Below are positions 42,316-47,542 of a stretch of DNA of 47,542 bases, piece by piece. The position numbers and the translations under genes are program-made. Position 1 is the first letter of the stretch, and every line of letters begins with the position of its first letter. The notes beneath the pieces were generated by a model. That model did not search any database. It was given only the letters and a program-made list of their open reading frames with translations, and was not told the DNA's origin. Location of the stretch: contig PGZC01000012.1 of assembly GCA_002839995.1 (NCBI GenBank), forward strand, positions 1 to 47,542, in the 5' to 3' direction. Source of the DNA: Gammaproteobacteria bacterium HGW-Gammaproteobacteria-4 (lineage in GTDB: Bacteria; Pseudomonadota; Gammaproteobacteria; Xanthomonadales; Xanthomonadaceae).

Positions 42316-43524
42316 ATGAGCGCGCAAACCTTGCTGTATGCCCAATCCGGCGGCGTCACCGCCGTCATCAATGCCAGCGCCAGCGCGGTAATCCAGACCG
42401 CACGCGCGCACAAGGTGAAGGTGCTGGCGGCGCGCAATGGCATTCTCGGTGCGCTGGGCGAAGACCTGATCGACACCAGCAAGGAGCCGATTTCGGCGAT
42501 CCGGGCGCTGGCGCACACCCCGGGCGGCGCGTTCGGGTCGTGTCGCTTCAAGCTCAAGTCGGTGGAAGCCGACCGCGCCCACTACCAGCGCCTGATCGAG
42601 GTATTGGCGGCACACAAGGTGCGTTATTTCCTCTACAACGGCGGCAACGATTCCGCCGACACCGCGGCCAAGGTGTCGCGCATCGCCAGGGAGTTCGGCT
42701 ATCCGCTGATCTGCGTCGGCGTGCCCAAGACCGTCGATAACGACCTCGCCGTGACCGACTGCTGCCCCGGTTTTGGTTCGGCCGCCAAATACACCGCAGT
42801 GTCGGTGCTGGAAGCCAGCCTCGATGTTGCGGCCATGGCGGAAACCTCGACCAAGGTGTTCGTCTACGAAGTGATGGGCCGCCACGCCGGCTGGCTGGCC
42901 GCGGCCGGAGGCCTGGCCGGCGACGGCAGCGCCAGCGCCGCGCCGCACATCATCCTGTTCCCGGAAGTGGCGTACGACGAAGCGCGCTTCCTTGCCGAGG
43001 TGAAGGCCGTGGTGGCCAAGGTCGGCTATTGCGTGGTGGTGGTGTCCGAGGGCCTGCGCGATGGCAGTGGCCGCTTCGTCGCCGAGGCCGGCGGCAAGGA
43101 TGCCTTCGGCCACAGCCAACTCGGCGGCGTCGGCCCGGCGCTGGCCGCCACGGTCAAGGACAAGCTCGGCATGAAGGTGCACTGGACGGTACCCGATTAT
43201 CTGCAACGCTCGGCGCGGCACCTGGCCTCGGCCACCGACCACGCGCAGGCGCTGGCGGTGGGCAAGGCGGCAGTGGAATACGCGCTGGCCGGCCGCAACG
43301 CGGTGATGCCGGTGATCGTGCGCACCCAGGATGCCCCGTATCGCTGGAAGATCGAAGCCGCGCCGCTGGACAAGGTCGCCAACCACGAAAAGACCATGCC
43401 CAAGAGCTTCATCCGCAAGGACGGCTTCGGCATCACCGCCGCCGTATGCGGTGAAGTGAAGCGAGTGGTCGGTTGCTTCGCAACACTGGCTGCGCCAGTC
43501 CCGCCATCGACCGCTTCGCGTTGA
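42316..43524 (+). CDS. pfp: PPi-dependent phosphofructokinase with altered C-terminus
   Basis: A 402-residue protein of the phosphofructokinase fold. YAQSGGVTAVINASASA and YNGGNDSADT correspond to the phosphate-donor loop; GVPKTVDNDL and VYEVMGRHAGWLAAAGGLAG are in family order. The PKTVDNDL lysine and the GGNDS loop indicate pyrophosphate rather than ATP as donor, so it acts reversibly on fructose-6-phosphate. After ITAAVCGEVKRV (~385) the expected family tail (a PLI...YP/Y-rich end, as I remember it) is missing; the frame ends in VVGCFATLAAPVPPSTASR, encoded by repeat-like DNA. The end may be a repeat-caused truncation. It is divergent from adk. Confidence 0.92.
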   Translation: MSAQTLLYAQSGGVTAVINASASAVIQTARAHKVKVLAARNGILGALGEDLIDTSKEPISAIRALAHTPGGAFGSCRFKLKSVEADRAHYQRLIEVLAAHKVRYFLYNGGNDSADTAAKVSRIAREFGYPLICVGVPKTVDNDLAVTDCCPGFGSAAKYTAVSVLEASLDVAAMAETSTKVFVYEVMGRHAGWLAAAGGLAGDGSASAAPHIILFPEVAYDEARFLAEVKAVVAKVGYCVVVVSEGLRDGSGRFVAEAGGKDAFGHSQLGGVGPALAATVKDKLGMKVHWTVPDYLQRSARHLASATDHAQALAVGKAAVEYALAGRNAVMPVIVRTQDAPYRWKIEAAPLDKVANHEKTMPKSFIRKDGFGITAAVCGEVKRVVGCFATLAAPVPPSTASR

Positions 43525-43554
43525 CGCGGGGCTTCGCCCCGACGCTGCGATCGG

Positions 43555-43856
43555 TCAGTTGCTGCGCGACAGCGCAAGCTCCGCTTGCTATGCCTTCGCT
43601 TCGCTCGGTCGCGCACAGGGTGCGCTCCTACAGGTGAGCGCAACCGCTTTTTTGTAGGAGCCCACCCTGTGGGCGACATGCCAGCCGTGTCTGGAACAAC
43701 AGCAAAAGGCCATGCAGGAGCAATTGCCGAGTCAGTCGCTGCTCGACAGCGCACGCTGCGCTTGCTATGCCTTCGCTGCGCTCGGTCGCGCACAGGGTGC
43801 GCTCCTACAGGGGTGCTTCAAGGCACACTGTAGGAGCCCACCCTGTGGGCGACCGT
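43555..43856. repeat. Composite repeat array right of pfp; no gene in 43525-43908
   Basis: Two copies of GACAGCGCA-GCTTGCTATGCCTTCGCT-CGCTCGGTCGC followed by GCACAGGGTGCGCTCCTACAGG and then TGTAGGAGCCCACCCTGTGGGCGA (elements at 43651-43676 and 43830-43853). They mirror the array at 40802-40985; the pair GTGAGCGCAACCGCTTTTTT is shared in inverted orientation. The 384 bases hold nothing else. Confidence 0.88.
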
Positions 43857-43908
43857 CATGCAACATCTGCCCCAATAATCGAGTCGCTCGCGGCGGACCC
43901 ACACTGTG

Positions 43909-44649
43909 CTACTGCACATCCTCCAGCAGGCGATGCATCTCGCGCTTTACCACCTGGTAGCACTCGCAGGTGCGCAACTCCAGTTGGTTTCGGTCGAGTA
44001 CGGTGATGTGGCCACGCCGGTAGCTGATGCACCCGGCCTGCTGCAAATGTCCGGCGGCTTCGGTAATGCTTTCGCGGCGCACACCCAACATGCTGGCAAC
44101 CAGTTCCTGGGTCATCACCAGCTCGCGTGACGGTGCGCGATCGACGGTGAGCAGCAGCCAGCGGCACAATTGCTGCTCCACCGAGTGATGCCGGTAACAC
44201 ACCGCGTTCTGCGCCATTTGCGTAATCAGTGCCTGGGTGTAGCGCAGCAATAGCCGCTGCAGATAGGTGTTGCGGTCGAACTCCTGCTTGAGCAGGCGCC
44301 GTTCCAGCCGATACGCGTAACCCGCCGCCTGCACCATGGCGGCGCTGGATGTGGAATGCCCGCCCATGATCAGGGCGACGCCGACGAACCCCTCGTTGCC
44401 CACACCGACGATTTCGGTCGACGCACCCGACTCCATCACGTAGTGCAGCGACACGATGGCGTTGGTCGGGAAATAGGCGTGCGTCAACTGTTCGCCGGGT
44501 TCGTAGAGCACTTTACCCAGCGCCAGCGGCACCAGTTCGAGAGACGACGAAAGGTGCTCGAAATCGGCCACCGGCATGGCAGCGAGTAATCGATTCAGAG
44601 GCGCGCTGTGCGCGACCGACGTGTTCACGGCCTGCGATACCGTTGTCAT
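43909..44649 (-). CDS. Crp/Fnr family transcriptional regulator, degenerate cNMP site
   Basis: A 246-residue regulator. The N-terminal domain (PLALGKVLYEPGEQLTHAYF, then MESGASTEIVGVGNEGFVGV) has the cNMP-binding fold but lacks the GEL...R phosphate-binding cassette, so classic cAMP binding is unlikely. The C-terminal Crp-type HTH is visible in MTQELVASMLGVRRESITEA. No Fnr-type Cys cluster. It is the last gene of a histidine kinase operon, overlapping the response regulator stop by 4 nt (ATGA, 44646-44649). Confidence 0.9.
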   Translation of the reverse strand: MTTVSQAVNTSVAHSAPLNRLLAAMPVADFEHLSSSLELVPLALGKVLYEPGEQLTHAYFPTNAIVSLHYVMESGASTEIVGVGNEGFVGVALIMGGHSTSSAAMVQAAGYAYRLERRLLKQEFDRNTYLQRLLLRYTQALITQMAQNAVCYRHHSVEQQLCRWLLLTVDRAPSRELVMTQELVASMLGVRRESITEAAGHLQQAGCISYRRGHITVLDRNQLELRTCECYQVVKREMHRLLEDVQ

Positions 44650-45470
44650 TCCGTCACTGCAACTTCGACGCCGATACCGCGATAGCCGATGAAGCGACAG
44701 GCGCGGTTGAACATCGGCTCGCCGCTCACCCGGTACCGCTGGTGCGACCCGGCGGCATTTACGCGGTCGAGGACGAAGTCCAGAAACGGCTCACGCGCCG
44801 CGATGGTGGCGAGCAGAGACGCGCGCTGCGCGATGTTCCAACCGGTCGTCGGCTCATCACCGGATGTTCCGGCCAACGATTCGACCTGGATGCCGAGCAT
44901 CTCCAGAACTGGCCCGGACACCTTGGTGAAATGACCATGTTCATCCTGCTCCCAATACCAGTCCGATGCCAGCTCGGTCAGGCTGCGATAGCGCGCCTCG
45001 CTCTCGCGCAATTCTGCAGTGCGCTCGGCCACGGTCTGCTCCAGCACCTGATTGAAGGCTTCGAGCTGGCGGTACAGCAAGCGCACCTCAAGCATGTTGT
45101 GGATGCGCATCCTGACCTCAGTCAGATCGAATGGCTTGCTGATGAAGTCTTTGGCACCCATCTGCAATGCGCGCAACTTGTGCCCGGGTTGCGCGGTGAG
45201 CACGATCACCGGCAGATAGTCGTCATCGATATTCGTGCCCAGGGCTTCCATCACCTGGAAACCGTCCATGCCCGGCATCTGCAGATCGAGCAGGATCAGG
45301 TCGTAATGGTTTTGGCGATGCAGGGCGCAGACTTCCGCCGGGTTCATGGTCGCGCCGACCCGGGTGTAACCCGCGTCGGCCAGCAACTGCTCCAGCAGTG
45401 CGATATTGGCCGGCTGGTCATCCACGATCAGAATCGTGGCGGCGAGAATATCGCGCTCCGGCACCTTCAT
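44646..45470 (-). CDS. Response regulator with C-terminal PAS domain
   Basis: A 274-residue protein: receiver domain (TILIVDDQPANIALLEQLLA; phospho-acceptor Asp in LILLDLQMPGMDGF; Lys in GAKDFISKPF), a coiled-coil linker (LEAFNQVLEQTVAERTAELR) and a PAS-like sensor domain from ~165 (YRSLTELASDWYWEQDEHGH). There is no DNA-binding or enzymatic output domain, so it may relay phosphate or bind partners. It overlaps its neighbours by 4 nt on both sides. Confidence 0.9.
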   Translation of the reverse strand: MKVPERDILAATILIVDDQPANIALLEQLLADAGYTRVGATMNPAEVCALHRQNHYDLILLDLQMPGMDGFQVMEALGTNIDDDYLPVIVLTAQPGHKLRALQMGAKDFISKPFDLTEVRMRIHNMLEVRLLYRQLEAFNQVLEQTVAERTAELRESEARYRSLTELASDWYWEQDEHGHFTKVSGPVLEMLGIQVESLAGTSGDEPTTGWNIAQRASLLATIAAREPFLDFVLDRVNAAGSHQRYRVSGEPMFNRACRFIGYRGIGVEVAVTE

Positions 45471-47179
45471 GAGCGTCGGCTCCCGTCGCTGTGCTCACGT
45501 CGGGACTTGGCGTACTGCAGGGTCAGGTCCAGCACTTCCATGAACTCGGCAACCTTGATCGGCTTGGTCAGGTAGCGGAAAAAACCTGCCTGCAGGCCCT
45601 TCTCGATATCGCGCGGTATGGCATTGGCGCTGAGCGCGAGCACCGGGATATGGGCGGTAAGTGGATCTTCGGCGAGCAGGCGCAGCGCCTGGATACCGCT
45701 GATGCCGGGCAGGTTGATATCCATCAGGATGGCATCGGGGATAACGGCGCGTGCGATTTCGATTCCGCGGATGGCATCGCGCGCACTGAGCAGGCAGATG
45801 TCCGATCGTCGCCCGATCAGGTCGTCCACCAGCATCAGATTGGCCGGATTGTCCTCGACGTACAGCACCGTGCTGCTGCCGCCCGCGCTGGCGTTCTGAA
45901 CGATGCCCGGACCGGTGTCCGGCGCGGTAACGCCGGGCGAGGGTTGCATCGGCGACGTTCGCGTCAATTCGATCCAGAACACGCTGCCGGTACCGGGCGT
46001 GCTTTCCACGCCGATGACGCCGCCCATCCATTCGACCAGCCGTTTACAGACCACCAGCCCGATGCCCGTGCCTTGCTCGGATGAGGTTTCCTGACCGAGT
46101 CGATTGAACGGCTGGAACAAGCGCTGTACCTGTTCCGAGTTCAGGCCATCGCCGGTATCGGTGACGCGGACGCGCAGGCGGTCGCTGTCGACTGCGACGC
46201 ACTCCACCAGTACCGAGCCCCCCGGGCGGTTGTATTTGATCGCATTGGACAGCAGGTTGATCATGACCTGTTTCACCCGCGTGCGATCGCCTTTGACGAA
46301 GTACGGTGCGTCGATGTGCGGAAAACCGACCCGGATGCCACGGTCCTGCGCCTGCGGTTCAATCATCGCCCGGCATTCGTGCAGCACATCGGCCAGCGCC
46401 AATGATTCCAGCGACAGCGACAGCTTGCCCGATTCGATGATCGCCAGGTCGAGCACTTCGTTGATCAGGTCGAGCAGGTACCAGCCGGCCTTGAGAATCT
46501 GGTCGATGCTGCGCCTTTGGGTCGGCGTTGGATCCGGGGTGCCCGACTCGAGCAGCTGCGCAAATCCGAGGATGGCGCTGAGCGGCGTACGCAATTCGTG
46601 GCTCATGCTGGACACGAACTCGGATTTCGCCGCGTTGGCTTTTTCTGCCGCAGCCATCGCGGCGTTGAGATCCAACTCCACCTGTTTGCGTACCGAGTTG
46701 TCGGTACCGATCAGCAGGTAGCCGATGATGGTGTCGTAATCGTCACGCAGCGCGGTGATCGACACGATGGCGGGAAACTTGCTGCCATCCTTGCGGATGT
46801 AGGTCAATTCGTAGATGTCCTCGATCCCGCGCGAGGCCTTGAACGCCAGCGCCTCAAAGCCCGCAGTGATCGGCGTTGCCAGTTCAAGGCTCAGCGCCTG
46901 CGCGCGCGCCTTCACCTCGTCGGGATCGTGCAGATCGCTCGGCGTGCAGCGGTTGACCACGTCGCCTGCCGCGTAACCGAGCATGCACTCGGCGCCGACA
47001 TTGAACAGTTGGATGATGCCCTTTTCGTCGGTGGCAATGATCGAAAAATTCGGGCTGGTCAGAATCGCGTTCTGCAGCGCGCCGGTTTTCAGCAATGCCA
47101 GTTGGCGCTGCTGTTCAGCGAGGCCACCCGCCTGCGCGGCATCGCCGCTCGGGACAGCGTCATTTGGAGAGGGCGGCAT
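45467..47179 (-). CDS. Soluble hybrid histidine kinase (PAS-HisKA-HATPase-receiver)
   Basis: A ~570-residue kinase without membrane helices. PAS sensor from ~40-165 ([20 protein letters not shown]), HisKA with the phospho-His in [16 protein letters not shown], HATPase N-box [10 protein letters not shown] and G-box DTGDGL, and a C-terminal receiver ([19 protein letters not shown]; Asp in [10 protein letters not shown]). The PAS domain may sense a cytoplasmic cue such as redox or a ligand; no cofactor residues are obvious. The start could lie further upstream, but ATG 47179 gives a natural N-terminus. It heads the kinase/regulator/Crp operon. Confidence 0.9.
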   Translation of the reverse strand: MPPSPNDAVPSGDAAQAGGLAEQQRQLALLKTGALQNAILTSPNFSIIATDEKGIIQLFNVGAECMLGYAAGDVVNRCTPSDLHDPDEVKARAQALSLELATPITAGFEALAFKASRGIEDIYELTYIRKDGSKFPAIVSITALRDDYDTIIGYLLIGTDNSVRKQVELDLNAAMAAAEKANAAKSEFVSSMSHELRTPLSAILGFAQLLESGTPDPTPTQRRSIDQILKAGWYLLDLINEVLDLAIIESGKLSLSLESLALADVLHECRAMIEPQAQDRGIRVGFPHIDAPYFVKGDRTRVKQVMINLLSNAIKYNRPGGSVLVECVAVDSDRLRVRVTDTGDGLNSEQVQRLFQPFNRLGQETSSEQGTGIGLVVCKRLVEWMGGVIGVESTPGTGSVFWIELTRTSPMQPSPGVTAPDTGPGIVQNASAGGSSTVLYVEDNPANLMLVDDLIGRRSDICLLSARDAIRGIEIARAVIPDAILMDINLPGISGIQALRLLAEDPLTAHIPVLALSANAIPRDIEKGLQAGFFRYLTKPIKVAEFMEVLDLTLQYAKSRREHSDGSRRS

Positions 47180-47416
47180 GGATGATTCCGATACAGGCGA
47201 GCGCCGAAACGCGGACACGTTGTGGCGGTAGTCGCACAAACAGGGACGCCGATGGTTCCGGCTGCACCCCGACGGCGAGGCAGAGGCAGCGCTTTCAGCA
47301 TCGCGCTTTGCGGGCGCCCTGTCGGTGCGGTAGCCAACATAGGCACTCGACACCGGTCATGCCCGTATATCGATTTTGCCCGGAGCGTGCAATCCGGGCC
47401 AGCCGGCGCATTCGCT

Positions 47417-47542
47417 TCAGGGTGCCGATAGACTGGCGGTCGGGGTCAGCGCGCCGAGCCGCACCTGCCAATCGTCTGCGAACACCAGTTCGCAGTGCAT
47501 CGCCGGGGCATCGCCGTATTCCAGGGTCATTTCTCCGACCGA
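47417..47542 (-). CDS. C-terminus of an unidentified protein (5' end outside window)
   Basis: Minus-strand frame entering the window at 47542: TLEYGDAPAMHCELVFADDW, then QVRLGALTPTASLSAP and TGA at 47419-47417. It is plausible coding sequence judging by composition and an uninterrupted frame, but too short to identify. Confidence 0.5.
   Translation of the reverse strand, partial: SVGEMTLEYGDAPAMHCELVFADDWQVRLGALTPTASLSAP

Noticed and set aside
40802-43856. Repeat arrays considered as CRISPR
   Set aside because: Units are palindromic REP-like elements with irregular spacing and no unique spacers of constant length; no cas genes in the window.
44643-45575. 310-codon plus-strand frame
   Set aside because: Antisense to the response regulator-PAS gene.

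Overview
The window is high-G+C chromosomal DNA from a gammaproteobacterium, most likely Xanthomonadales/Lysobacterales (Xanthomonadaceae or Rhodanobacteraceae-like). The grounds are the complete ccmABCDEFGHI operon, an OxyR with E. coli Cys numbering, Mpl, a PPi-type phosphofructokinase, a short-lid adenylate kinase, abundant REP-like palindromes built on TAGGAGCCCACCCTGTGGGCGA, and a RiPP gene trio (cyclase, NHLP-like precursor, SagB-related dehydrogenase) that I know from this order. The assignment is inference. No rRNA, tRNA, CRISPR array, transposase or integrase was seen.

Layout. 1-1.9 kb: TetR regulator and divergent alpha/beta hydrolase with a palindromic operator between them, then decayed DNA. 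1.9-5.1 kb: a three-gene operon on the minus strand (HEPN-like protein, ParA/MinD-like ATPase, P-loop ATPase) joined by two 4-nt ATGA overlaps; it looks like an accessory conflict/defence module and I do not recognise it as a named system. 5.2-9.7 kb: oxidative-stress block (DUF3501, Fe-S protein, rubrerythrin, OxyR, and divergent AhpC with a clear OxyR site). 10-12.7 kb: exported M1 aminopeptidase. 12.9-18.3 kb: cNMP-binding diguanylate cyclase, class III cyclase with TPR-like region, RiPP precursor, SagB-like dehydrogenase. 18.5-25.5 kb: cytochrome c maturation operon. 25.5-29.5 kb: glyoxalase I, SDR, nucleotide-translocase-like MFS protein, exported-looking D-2-hydroxyacid dehydrogenase. 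29.6-30.4 kb: VapBC-type toxin-antitoxin. 30.4-34.1 kb: ABC exporter, small protein, nitrilase, GNAT.

34.2-38.7 kb: two secreted proteins share an almost identical signal peptide, 5' leader and upstream box but have unrelated mature domains. Both upstream boxes carry TCTGGAGA direct repeats at an 11-bp period, next to a CadC-like winged-helix/TPR membrane regulator, which suggests a small regulon. 38.7-43.5 kb: GNAT fragment, cupin, mpl (with an in-frame repeat-derived insertion), membrane protein, adk and pfp (C-terminus apparently replaced by repeat-derived sequence). Composite palindromic repeats in opposite orientation flank 41.0-43.5 kb. 43.9-47.2 kb: hybrid histidine kinase, response regulator-PAS and Crp-like regulator in one operon with 4-nt overlaps; the window ends in the C-terminus of a further minus-strand gene.

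Starts were chosen from ribosome-binding sites, gene overlaps and family numbering. All functional calls rest on motif recognition by reading, with no database search.
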